DNA of 64,000 bases from WHSW01 sp963749365 (lineage in GTDB: Bacteria > Actinomycetota > Thermoleophilia > Solirubrobacterales > 70-9). Below are positions 8,743 to 16,292 of the stretch, piece after piece (the first letter of the stretch is position 1; every line of letters begins with the position of its first letter). The position numbers and the translations under genes were made by a program. The stretch is taken from assembly GCA_963749365.1 (NCBI GenBank), contig CAVVME010000004.1:434001-498000 (forward strand), in the 5' to 3' direction. The notes below the pieces were generated by a model that worked only from the letters and a program-made list of their open reading frames with translations, was not told the DNA's origin and made no database searches.

Positions 8743-9494
8743 ACGCCGCCGCCCCCGTCCTCGCGTTCGCCGGCGTGACCAAGTCGTTCGGCGAGCTGCA
8801 GGTCCTCGACGGGATCGACCTCGAGGTCGCCGAGCACGAGGCGGTGGCGGTGATCGGCGCCTCGGGCTCGGGCAAGTCGACGCTGCTGCGTTGCGTCGAT
8901 CTGCTCGAGGAGATCGACGACGGCGACATCCTGCTCGACGGCGAGGTGATCACCGACCCCTCGGTCGACCCGGTCTCGGTCAGGCGTCGACTCGGCTTCA
9001 TCTTCCAGGCATACAACCTGTTCCCCCATCTGAGCGTGCTCGAGAACGTGGTTCTCGGGGCGACGAAGGCACACGGCGTGTCCGTCACCGAGGCGGAGGC
9101 GGAGGCGCGGGCGCAGCTCGAGCGGCTCGGCCTGGGCGGGCGGGAACAAGACAACCCCGAGCGGCTCTCCGGCGGCCAGCAGCAGCGGGTGGCGATCGCG
9201 CGCGCGTTCGCCGCCCGGCCGCGCGCGATGCTGCTCGACGAGATCACCAGCGCGCTCGACCCGGAGCTGGTCGGCGAGGTGCTGGAGGCGGTTCGGGTGC
9301 TGAAGAGCGAGGGGGTGACGATGCTGATCGCGACTCACGAGATGGGCTTTGCCCGCGAGGTCGCCGATCGGGTCTGCTTCCTGCATCAGGGGCGCCTGAT
9401 CGAGGTCGGCCCGCCCGAGCAGGTGCTCGAGTCACCCCGCGAGCCCGAGACCCAGCGCTTCCTGCGCCGCCTGCTCGAGGCCGGTCGGGCCTAG
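8739..9494 (+). CDS. Polar amino acid ABC transporter ATP-binding protein
   Basis: 251 residues from the GTG that overlaps the permease stop. It carries Walker A (GASGSGKST), the Q-loop region (FIFQAYNLFPHLSVLENV), the ABC signature (LSGGQQQRVAIARA), Walker B (AMLLDEITSALDP) and the H-loop (IATHEMGFAREV). HEMGFA after the H-loop is characteristic of the GlnQ/HisP amino acid importer subfamily. It powers uptake together with the two upstream gene products. The next gene lies convergent, only 4 bases away. Confidence 0.94.
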   Translation: MNAAAPVLAFAGVTKSFGELQVLDGIDLEVAEHEAVAVIGASGSGKSTLLRCVDLLEEIDDGDILLDGEVITDPSVDPVSVRRRLGFIFQAYNLFPHLSVLENVVLGATKAHGVSVTEAEAEARAQLERLGLGGREQDNPERLSGGQQQRVAIARAFAARPRAMLLDEITSALDPELVGEVLEAVRVLKSEGVTMLIATHEMGFAREVADRVCFLHQGRLIEVGPPEQVLESPREPETQRFLRRLLEAGRA

Positions 9495-9498
9495 ATGG

Positions 9499-10146
9499 TC
9501 AGGCCGACGAAGCCGGCGCCGGCGTGGCGGGGGCGGCCATGCTCGCGAGCTCTGCCAGCTCGGCTCGCAACGTCGCGACCAGCTCGGAATCGAGCCCGCT
9601 GGCCTCGATCATCGCGACGGACTCACGGTAGTGGCCGGCCATCGCGTTCAGCGTCGTTCCCATGCGGCCTTCGATCGACTCCCGGTCGGCGGCGATACCA
9701 CGGCGGAGCCCGCGGATGTCGGAGAGCTTGTCGGCGGCGAAAATCGTAATCGCCCGGGTGCCGGCCGCCTCGACCTGCCGGCGAAGCGCCCGCTTGCGCT
9801 CCGCGAACGACGCGATCTCGGGGTCCTCCGTGAGCGCGAGCACGAGCGCGGAGATGCCATCGTCCATCTCGGCGCGGAGTCGGGCCTCGGTGAGGCTGCC
9901 GCGCTCGACCGCGTCGTGCAGAAGCCCGGCGGCGACCAGGTCCTCGTCGTACCCGGCCTCGTGGAGGAGCTCGCCGACCTCCGTCACGTGGACGAGGAAG
10001 AGCTCTCGGTCGGTGGCGCGCCGTTGCTCGCCATGCGCCTCGGCGGCCAGGGCGTACGCCCGGTTCAGCAGCGGCGAGCGCGAGGTCCACGCAGGAAGCG
10101 CACGCGATCCCGGACCTGACCCGCTGATCGGATGCGCTGGCCTCAG
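9499..10146 (-). CDS. HD-domain protein, RelA/SpoT-type hydrolase domain, non-canonical start likely
   Basis: The conserved coding frame contains HD-domain landmarks like those of the (p)ppGpp hydrolase half of RelA/SpoT: AYALAAEAHGEQRR, LVHVTEVGELL, AAGLLHDAVE and ADKLSDIRGLRRG. The first two lie upstream of the only canonical start in frame, a GTG at 9987. The frame stays open to a TAG at 10228-10230 without any ATG, GTG or TTG in between. A CTG at 10144-10146, preceded by the ribosome-binding-like AAGGGG at a 5-base spacing, would give 215 residues including the whole first helix, so I used it. There is no synthetase or TGS domain, making it a small stand-alone HD hydrolase candidate (MESH1-like or other HD phosphohydrolase). 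Confidence 0.68.
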   Translation of the reverse strand: MRPAHPISGSGPGSRALPAWTSRSPLLNRAYALAAEAHGEQRRATDRELFLVHVTEVGELLHEAGYDEDLVAAGLLHDAVERGSLTEARLRAEMDDGISALVLALTEDPEIASFAERKRALRRQVEAAGTRAITIFAADKLSDIRGLRRGIAADRESIEGRMGTTLNAMAGHYRESVAMIEASGLDSELVATLRAELAELASMAAPATPAPASSA

Positions 10147-10253
10147 TGCTGCCCCTTCTGATCGACCGTTGCGCGCCGTTTCGGCGGCTCCTGAGCACGT
10201 TGAGTCGCCGCGGCGCAGTTGCCAACGCTAACACTTGCGCAGATTGCGGCATC

Positions 10254-11408
10254 TCATCGGCCGAGGCTGAGCGCCGCCGCCGCGATCGCCAGCGCGACCT
10301 CGGCTCGCGAACGCAACGAGTCACGAAGCACGAACTCCTCCGGGTTGTGGGCGCGGCCGCCGCGCGGGCCGAGCCCGTCGACGGTAAGCGGCACGTGCGC
10401 GGCCAAGTGGCTGGCGTCGCTGGCGCCACCGCGCTCGATCGCGACCAGCGGTCGGCCGAGCAGTCCCCGCGCCGGCGCCAGCAACCGCTCTTCGACCGGG
10501 CGCCTGGTGTCCATCCCGGGCCAGCGGCGAACCAGCTCTGCCTCGAGCTCGACCTCGTCAAGGACGGCCGGGATCGTGTCGAGCAGCGGCTCGAACGCCT
10601 CCAAACGGTCGGCGCGCAGGTCGCTGACCAGCTCGCCGGCGGGCGGGACGACGTTGAATGCCTCGCCCGCCCGGATCACGGTCGGGACGGCGGTCAGCCG
10701 CTCCGGTCCCTGAGGATCGTTGAGCTCCGCCACCCGGCGGGCGGCCTCGGCGAGTGCGAGCAGGGCGTTGCGGCCCCGCTCGGGCGCCGATCCGGAGTGC
10801 GCCGCGAGGCCGCGAGCGGTGACCCGCATCGTCGCCGCCGCCTTGCGTCTGCCGATCACCCCCTCCTCGGCGCCGGGTCCGAGCTCACCGGCCTCGAAGC
10901 AGAGGCAGGCGTCATAGCCGGCGAAGCGCGGCCCGTGCTCGAAGCCGCCGGTGCGCCACTCCTCGTCGTTGACCGCGAGCAGGCTGAGCTCGGCGAAGCA
11001 GGCCGGCAGCTCGGCGAGCGCCCGAAGCACTCCGAGCGCGAGCACGACCCCGCCCTTCATGTCGATCGCCCCGGAGCCGACCAGGCGCCCGCCGACGGCC
11101 TCGAGCGGATGGTGGTCGCGATGGGGGACCACGGTGTCGAGGTGGCCGAGCAGCAGCACGCGTGCCGATCCCGAGCCGGTCAGGGTGGCGAGCAGGTCCG
11201 GGGCGTGCTGGGGAGAGGAGCAGGGCGGGCGCTCGACCTCGGCGCCGGGAGGCAGCAGCGCGGTGACGACCGCGCAGATCTCCTCCGCGGCGCCGCGGTC
11301 GCCTGATGGGGACGAGACGGCCACCAGGGCGTCGAGCTCACGCTCGGCACCGGCGGCGACGGCGCTGGTGGCCGACGCCAGCCACTCGCGGGAGAGCTCG
11401 GGGCGCAC
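10254..11408 (-). CDS. M20 family metallopeptidase (carboxypeptidase G2-like)
   Basis: 384 residues from a GTG start. Dinuclear zinc ligands are in the usual order: GHLDTVVPH (His and Asp) near residue 92, GAIDMKGG (bridging Asp) near 115, NDEEWRTGG (catalytic and metal Glu) near 145, CFEAGE near 170 and a C-terminal RAHNPEEF (His). The dimerisation (lid) domain sits between, with GLAAHSGSAPERGRNA. M20A/M20D enzymes remove C-terminal amino acids or deacylate amino acid conjugates in the cytoplasm. The SGDRGAAEE lead and ERGGASDASH segment fit carboxypeptidase G2/ArgE/DapE-like members. It starts 2 bases after the stop of the small gene upstream. The substrate is unassigned. Confidence 0.9.
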   Translation of the reverse strand: MRPELSREWLASATSAVAAGAERELDALVAVSSPSGDRGAAEEICAVVTALLPPGAEVERPPCSSPQHAPDLLATLTGSGSARVLLLGHLDTVVPHRDHHPLEAVGGRLVGSGAIDMKGGVVLALGVLRALAELPACFAELSLLAVNDEEWRTGGFEHGPRFAGYDACLCFEAGELGPGAEEGVIGRRKAAATMRVTARGLAAHSGSAPERGRNALLALAEAARRVAELNDPQGPERLTAVPTVIRAGEAFNVVPPAGELVSDLRADRLEAFEPLLDTIPAVLDEVELEAELVRRWPGMDTRRPVEERLLAPARGLLGRPLVAIERGGASDASHLAAHVPLTVDGLGPRGGRAHNPEEFVLRDSLRSRAEVALAIAAAALSLGR

Positions 11409-11410
11409 GT

Positions 11411-11761
11411 TTAGGTCAGGTCCGGCATGTAGCGCTCGAGATGCTCGTTGATCGTCCGCCTGACCCAGCGCCGCGTCGGCTCATCGGCCATCCGGTAGCG
11501 GCCGAGCAGCAGCTTCGGATCGGTGAGCGGCAGGCCGGCGATCTCCCAGCCGACCGCGAGCCGCTCGAAGAGGATCTCGTTGCGCCGCTGCCAGGCGTCC
11601 TCAGCGGAGGCGGCGGCGCGGCCGCTCGCCTCGCGAGCCAGCGTGCGCATCGTCGCGGCGCTCAGCGAGCAGCGCAGGGTGAGCACGTTCCCTTCGGCGT
11701 CCGTGTAGGCGCGGGTCTCGACCGGATCGCTCTGGGCGCGCTTGCGCTTGCGCTTCGCCAT
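11411..11761 (-). CDS. Conserved hypothetical protein, basic N-terminus
   Basis: 116 residues starting MAKRKRKRAQSD. I do not recognise the family. The middle is predicted largely helical (SAATMRTLAREASGRAAASAEDAWQRRNEILFERLAVGWE), and the C-terminus has paired Arg and Trp residues (RRWVRRTINEHLERYMPDL). There is no signal peptide or membrane segment. Its stop (TAA) is 2 bases from the GTG of the M20 peptidase, so the two are almost certainly co-transcribed. Compositional regularity and tight spacing support a real gene. The basic leader could contact nucleic acid, but nothing more can be said. Confidence 0.7.
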   Translation of the reverse strand: MAKRKRKRAQSDPVETRAYTDAEGNVLTLRCSLSAATMRTLAREASGRAAASAEDAWQRRNEILFERLAVGWEIAGLPLTDPKLLLGRYRMADEPTRRWVRRTINEHLERYMPDLT

Positions 11762-11851
11762 CGCCGGATCCTCGCAGGCAGGAGGGCTCGAGGCGACGGA
11801 GAAGGTTTGCCAGGCAAAGGGCGGCGGGCGATCGAAGGAAGGGACGGCACG

Positions 11852-12424
11852 ATGGAAAGCACGGTCACGGATCAGGAGGCGCGTGAGGCGGTGCGCGGGT
11901 TCTCGAGGCTGTGGTGGCTCTGGCTCCTGTTCGGGATCTTCTGGATCGTGATCGCCGCCGTGATCCTCCAGTTCGACCAGGCCTCGATCACCACCGTCGG
12001 CGTGCTGATCGGCGCGATGTTCATCGCCACCGGCCTGCAGCAGTTCGTGATCATGGGGCTAGCCGAGCACCTGCGATGGGTCTACGGCCTGTTCGGGGTC
12101 CTCTTCCTGATCGCCGGGGTGATCGCCCTGATCAGCCCCGAGAACACGTTCGCCGCGCTCGCCGACATCCTTGGCTTTCTGTTCCTGATCGTCGGCGTCT
12201 TCTGGGTGATTCAGGCGTTCATCACCCGCGAGCTGAACGAGCTCTGGTGGCTCGGGCTGATCGCCGGGATCCTGATGGTCGTGCTCGCCTTCTGGACCGC
12301 GGGCCAGTTCTTCATCGAGAAGTCCTACGTGCTCCTGGTCTTCGCCGGGATCTGGGCGCTGATGCAGGGCGTCACCGACATCGTTCGCGCGTTTCAGATC
12401 CGCAAGCTCGACGAGCTGGTCTGA
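11852..12424 (+). CDS. DUF308/HdeD-like membrane protein
   Basis: 190 residues from the ATG after an AAGGAAGGG-rich leader. Six closely spaced hydrophobic segments alternate with very short loops, giving the internal triplication typical of HdeD/DUF308 proteins (for example GVLIGAMFIATGLQQFVIMG, FLFLIVGVFWVIQAFI and VLLVFAGIWALMQGVTDIV). HdeD in enterobacteria is linked to acid stress, but the molecular role of the family is unknown. The gene is followed at once by the tmRNA gene on the same strand; 22 bases separate them. Confidence 0.82.
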   Translation: MESTVTDQEAREAVRGFSRLWWLWLLFGIFWIVIAAVILQFDQASITTVGVLIGAMFIATGLQQFVIMGLAEHLRWVYGLFGVLFLIAGVIALISPENTFAALADILGFLFLIVGVFWVIQAFITRELNELWWLGLIAGILMVVLAFWTAGQFFIEKSYVLLVFAGIWALMQGVTDIVRAFQIRKLDELV

Positions 12425-12446
12425 GTATCATCTCGGCCACATAACC

Positions 12447-12815
12447 GGGGGCGAACCAGATTCGACGTGGATGTTTCGTCCCGGTGTTGCGAGTCGAGGA
12501 CTCCGGGTTGGCCTCGTTAAAGAACCCCGGAAAACCATAGTTGCGAACTCTGATCATGAGTTCGCCCTCGCGGCCTAAGAACCGCTGAGGGAGTCGCGCC
12601 GGGAGTGCCCGCGTCCCGGGCCGCGGCTTCAGAAAGCGGGCTCACCCCGAGGGTAGGACCCTCGACCCGAGGGGGACACTGAAAGGAGGGTGTGGCGCCG
12701 GGGACGTGCCCCGCGGATCGACCGAACCGGACGCCGAGATCGGACTCCGACGGGAACGCTCGTAGAAGACATCGGGATCCCTCCGCGGACGCCGGGGCAG
12801 TGCCGGCCGCCTCCA
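12447..12815 (+). ncRNA. ssrA: Transfer-messenger RNA (tmRNA)
   Basis: The 5' end GGGGGCG (12447-12453) pairs with CGCCTCC (12808-12814) as a 7-bp acceptor stem with one G-U pair, then discriminator A (12815); CCA is not encoded. The 5' arm has the conserved AGATTCGACGTGG block. The mRNA-like part opens after ATAGTT with resume codon GCG (12543) and encodes the tag ANSDHEFALAA, stop TAA at 12576-12578. The ALAA ending is the standard degradation signal. A T-arm stem GCCGG/CCGGC (12791-12795 with 12803-12807) directly abuts the acceptor, but its 7-base loop is GGCAGTG, not the usual TTCRANY. It rescues stalled ribosomes with SmpB, encoded at 18472-18960. TATCAT at 12426-12431 may be the -10 box. 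Confidence 0.93.
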
Positions 12816-12870
12816 CTCCGGACGTTCGGCTTATTTGGGCCTTACCCGTCCCCGTATCCTCAGGCCCGAG

Positions 12871-13752
12871 ATGAGTGACTACACACCCGGCGCCTGGCGA
12901 TCTGAGCCGGCGCCGGCGCCGGCCCCGCCACCGCCCGAGCGCGAGTACGAGCCCATCCATCCGGGATCGGGGCGCGGCGACTGGCGCCAGCGCGCGAAGC
13001 GCTTCGGCGGCCCGATCGTCGCCGTCCTCGTCCTCCTGGCGACCAAGCTGAAGGCGGTCCTGCTGTTGCTGCCGAAGCTGAAGGTGTTCACGACCTCCGC
13101 CTCGATGCTGGTCTCGATCGCCGCCTACGCGCTGATCTGGGGCTGGGCATTCGCGCTCGGGTTCGTGCTCCTGCTGCTCGTGCACGAGCTCGGTCACGTG
13201 ATCCAGCTTCGCCGTGAGGGAGTCGAGGCATCGGCGCCGATGTTCATCCCCTTCCTCGGCGCCGTGATCTCCGCCAAGTCGCTCGGTGACGACGCCGCTG
13301 CCGAGGCCCGGGTCGGGCTCGCGGGCCCGATCCTCGGCACGCTCGCAACCCTGGTCCCGCTCGGGATCTGGCTCGCCACCGGCGAGGAGTTCTGGCAGGC
13401 GCTCGCCTACGTCGGCTTCTTCATCAACCTGCTCAACCTGCTCCCGGTTCTGCCGCTCGACGGTGGCCGGGCGATGGCGGCGCTCTCGCCCTGGGTCTGG
13501 ATCGCCGGCTTCGCCGGGCTGGTGGCCCTGACCTTCGCCTTCCCGAACCCGATCCTGATCCTGGTCCTGATCTTCGGTGGCCTCGAGACCTGGCACCGGT
13601 GGAAGAACCGCAACACGCCCGAGGGCCGGGCCTATCACGCGATCCCCGCTCGCACGAGGGCATTGGTCGCGGTCGTCTACCTCGGTCTCGCGGCCCTGCT
13701 GGCGGTGGGCGTGACCGAGACCTTCCTCGAGAAGAGCTTCGACGACGTCTAG
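12871..13752 (+). CDS. Site-2 protease family (M50) membrane metalloprotease
   Basis: 293 residues. A Pro/Ala-rich cytoplasmic N-terminus (residues 1-45) is followed by about six membrane segments. The first zinc-binding motif HELGH is near residue 108 and the second, LLPVLPLDGGR (the xLDGG Asp ligand), near 200, so both catalytic motifs are intact. M50 site-2 proteases cut membrane-spanning substrates such as anti-sigma factors. There is no PDZ domain, which places it with the short SpoIVFB/FtsH-linked-type rather than RseP group. It starts 55 bases after the tmRNA. The region 12816-12870 includes CGTATCCT (12853-12860), which could be a -10 element. It overlaps the convergent LigD-like gene by 4 bases at the stop. 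Confidence 0.88.
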   Translation: MSDYTPGAWRSEPAPAPAPPPPEREYEPIHPGSGRGDWRQRAKRFGGPIVAVLVLLATKLKAVLLLLPKLKVFTTSASMLVSIAAYALIWGWAFALGFVLLLLVHELGHVIQLRREGVEASAPMFIPFLGAVISAKSLGDDAAAEARVGLAGPILGTLATLVPLGIWLATGEEFWQALAYVGFFINLLNLLPVLPLDGGRAMAALSPWVWIAGFAGLVALTFAFPNPILILVLIFGGLETWHRWKNRNTPEGRAYHAIPARTRALVAVVYLGLAALLAVGVTETFLEKSFDDV

Positions 13753-14826
13753 CGCCCCGCGCGCAGCACTCGCCAGTCGCGGCTCACCGTGCCCGGCCGG
13801 TATCGGCCGGCGAGCCGCTTGGCGACGATCGCGCTCAGCCCGCGCTCGGCGGCCGCGGCGCGAAAGGCCCTGCCGTCGCCGCGATGAAACGCCGGCGTCT
13901 GCCAGCTCGGGCCGTCGAGACCGAGCGCGTCGAGGCGCTCTCGGCGCTCCGAGTAGGAGAGCTCGAGCAGGCTCTCGCGCCCGGCGTGCAGGAGGTCGAA
14001 GACGATCAGGGTCGCGGGCGATTCGCTCATCCGGCGCCGGACCTCGGAGTCCGAGCCGGCGCCGAGGCGGCGCTCCAGGTGCTTTCCGGCGGCGCTGCCC
14101 TCCTCCGAGAGCACCGTGAGCACGCCGTCGAGCGCCACCGGTTCACCCTCGAGCTCGAGCGCGATCGCGAACAGCTCCGGAAACCGCGGCCGCAGGTCGT
14201 CGCCGCCGGTGTCGTGGAGCACCAGATGGCCGGTGTCGCAGAGCGCGATCACCCGCTCGCCTGCCCAGTCGATCTCGAAGCCCCACTCCTGATCGCCGCT
14301 CGGCAGCCGCTTGCCCTCGCTCGCGCGCATCGGCTCGATCCGCTCGGGCAGCGCCGTGCCCGTGACCGCCGCGTCCATGCGGTGGATCATCCAGTCGTCG
14401 CCGCGGGTGCGAAAGAGCGCGTAGCGGCCATGGACGCGCTCGCCGCGAGAGGCTGACGACGACCTTGCCGGGCTCCCACTTCTCCTCCTCGTAGGTGCCG
14501 CTGTCCCAGATCGTCACCTCGCCGCCGCCGTACTGCCCCTTCGGGATCTCGCCGGCGAAGTCGATGTAGTCGAGCGGATGGTCCTCGGTGTGCACCGCGA
14601 GCCGGTTGTGCTCGGGGTCGCCGGGAACGCCGCGAGGAAGCGCCCAGGAGACGAGCACGCCGTCGCGCTCGAGTCGGAAGTCCCAATGCAGGCGCCGCGC
14701 GTGGTGCTCCTGGATCACGAACCGGCGCCCGCCGCCGCTTGCGCCGGCGCCGGTCGTCGGCTCCGGCGTGTGCTCGAACCGCCGCTTCGAGCGATAGCTC
14801 TCGAGCTTGTCCTTGCGCTTTGCGAT
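13749..14826 (-). pseudogene. LigD-like 3'-phosphoesterase plus ligase-like domain, frameshifted and catalytically degenerate
   Basis: The first half (14826 to about 14435) is a LigD 3'-phosphoesterase domain: KLESYRSKRRFEHTPEP, FVIQEHHARRLHWDFRLE (the His-His-Asp metal site), LDYIDFAGEIPKGQYGGG. The second half (about 14433 to 13749) is an ATP-dependent-ligase adenylation-like domain. One extra T near 14433 separates them; without it the protein reads VVVSLRGERVHGRYALF straight through. In the ligase-like half the adenylated lysine of EIKWDG is Asp (EIDWAG, codon 14268-14270), and the final motif V lysines are Arg, so it could not form ligase-AMP. No ATG, GTG or TTG opens the frame; an ATC at 14824-14826 stands where MAKRKDKLE would begin. 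It is probably a decaying NHEJ accessory gene. Confidence 0.72.
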
Positions 14827-14895
14827 CTCCCCTGTCTACCCGATCGTCGCGGTGGGTAATGCTGCGGGCAGAGCCGAGTCTGATCTGGAGGAACG

Positions 14896-16266
14896 ATGAG
14901 CGAGCGAGAGGTCGATGTGATCGTGATCGGCGCCGGCCCGGCGGGCGAAGTGTGCGCGGGGCGGCTTGCCGAGGGCGAGCTCGAGGTGGCGCTGGTCGAG
15001 CAGGAGCTGATCGGCGGCGAGTGCTCCTACTACGCCTGCATGCCCTCGAAGGCACTGCTGCGGCCCGCCGAGCTGCTGGCCGAGGTCGAGCGCGTGCCGG
15101 GCCCGCGCGAGCTCGTCTCAGGCACGCTCGACCCGGCCGTCGTGCTCGACCGCCGCGACGAGGTGATCCACGACCGCGACGACTCCGGCCAGCTCCCGTG
15201 GCTCGACTCGCGCGGCATACAGCTCCTGCGGGGTCGCGCCGCGCTCGCCGCCGAGCGGACCGTCAACGTCGGCGGCGAGCTGGTCCGCGCCCGCCGGGCG
15301 GTGGTTGTGGCGACCGGGACCACGGCCGCGATCCCCCCGATCGACGGCCTCGCACAGGCGCGGCCGTGGACGAACCGCGACGCGACGACGGCCAGTCAGG
15401 TCCCGGACCGGCTCCTGGTCCTCGGCGGCGGCGTCGTCGGCGTGGAGATGGCCCAGGCCTGGAGCAGCCTCGGATCGAATGTCGCTCTGGTCGAGGCCGA
15501 GGATCGGCTCCTCGCGACCGAGGAGCCGTTCGCGAGCGAGCAGGTGAGCGCCGGTCTCGAGCGCAGCGGGGTCGAGGTCAGGACGGGCGCGAAGGCGACC
15601 GCGGTCACGCGCGGCGAGGCCGGGCAGGTGTCGCTGCGGCTGGAGGGTGGCGCGGAGCTGCGGGGCGAGGAGCTGCTCGTCGCCGTGGGTCGCCGTCCCC
15701 GCACCGACGACATCGGGCTCGAGGCGGCGGGAGTCGCGGCCGGCGGATACCTCGAGGTCGACGACCAGCTCCGGGTCGTGGGCTCGGACTGGCTGTACGC
15801 GATCGGTGACGTCAACGGGCGGGCGCTGCTCACCCACATGGGCAAGTACCAGGCGCGAATCGCCGCCGACCACATCCTCGGCGCCGAGGTCGCGGCGAGC
15901 TCCGACAAGCTCGGGTCGCCACGGGTCGTATTCACCGAGCCTCAGGTCGCCGCGGTCGGCCGCACGCTCGCCGCGGCGGAGCAGGCCGGGATCGACGCGC
16001 GAGCGGTCGACGTCGAGACGGCCGCCAGCGCCGGCGCCAGCTTCGTCGGCCGCAACGCCGACGGCAGCTCGCGGATCGTCGTCGACGAGGAGCGCCGGGT
16101 GATCGTCGGCGCCACCTTCGTCGGGCCCGGGATCGCCGAGTCGCTGCATGCGGCGACGATCGCGGTCACGGCCGAGGTCCCGCTCGATCGGCTCTGGCAC
16201 GCGGTGCCCGCGTTCCCGACCCGTAGCGAGACCTGGCTCAAGCTGCTCGAGGAATACGGCCTCTAG
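14896..16266 (+). CDS. FAD/NAD-dependent pyridine nucleotide-disulfide oxidoreductase (class I)
   Basis: 456 residues preceded by GGAGGAACG. The FAD motif is VIGAGPAGEVCAGRL. The redox-active disulfide is in GGECSYYACMPSK (Cys-x4-Cys). The NAD(P) motif is LVLGGGVVGVEMAQ, the second FAD motif YAIGDVNG, and the C-terminal catalytic region WHAVPAFPTRSE holds the His-x4-Glu-type dyad contributed to the partner subunit. The length and order are those of dihydrolipoamide dehydrogenase/mercuric reductase relatives. The SYYA insertion instead of LNxG is the form seen in actinobacterial homologues of unassigned substrate, so I do not call it lpd or merA. It is divergent from the LigD-like gene. Confidence 0.88.
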   Translation: MSEREVDVIVIGAGPAGEVCAGRLAEGELEVALVEQELIGGECSYYACMPSKALLRPAELLAEVERVPGPRELVSGTLDPAVVLDRRDEVIHDRDDSGQLPWLDSRGIQLLRGRAALAAERTVNVGGELVRARRAVVVATGTTAAIPPIDGLAQARPWTNRDATTASQVPDRLLVLGGGVVGVEMAQAWSSLGSNVALVEAEDRLLATEEPFASEQVSAGLERSGVEVRTGAKATAVTRGEAGQVSLRLEGGAELRGEELLVAVGRRPRTDDIGLEAAGVAAGGYLEVDDQLRVVGSDWLYAIGDVNGRALLTHMGKYQARIAADHILGAEVAASSDKLGSPRVVFTEPQVAAVGRTLAAAEQAGIDARAVDVETAASAGASFVGRNADGSSRIVVDEERRVIVGATFVGPGIAESLHAATIAVTAEVPLDRLWHAVPAFPTRSETWLKLLEEYGL

Positions 16267-16292
16267 GTCACCCCGGCGGCCACCGGGACTAG
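16263..16292. terminator. Candidate bidirectional terminator hairpin
   Basis: CTAGGTC, then CCCGG (16272-16276), loop CGGCCA, then CCGGG (16283-16287) and ACTAG form an imperfect inverted repeat. The stop codons of the two convergent genes sit in its arms. There is no T run on either side, as is usual for G+C-rich actinobacteria. The position between convergent genes is the main support. Confidence 0.42.

Noticed and set aside
12872..13091. Minus-strand frame over the M50 protease N-terminus
   Set aside because: A shadow of the Pro/Ala-rich leader of the protease; no independent motif.
14896..16266. Mercuric reductase or lipoamide dehydrogenase name
   Set aside because: There is no mer operon, HMA domain or 2-oxoacid dehydrogenase gene nearby, and the active-site spacer SYYA differs from both. 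Only the class was called.
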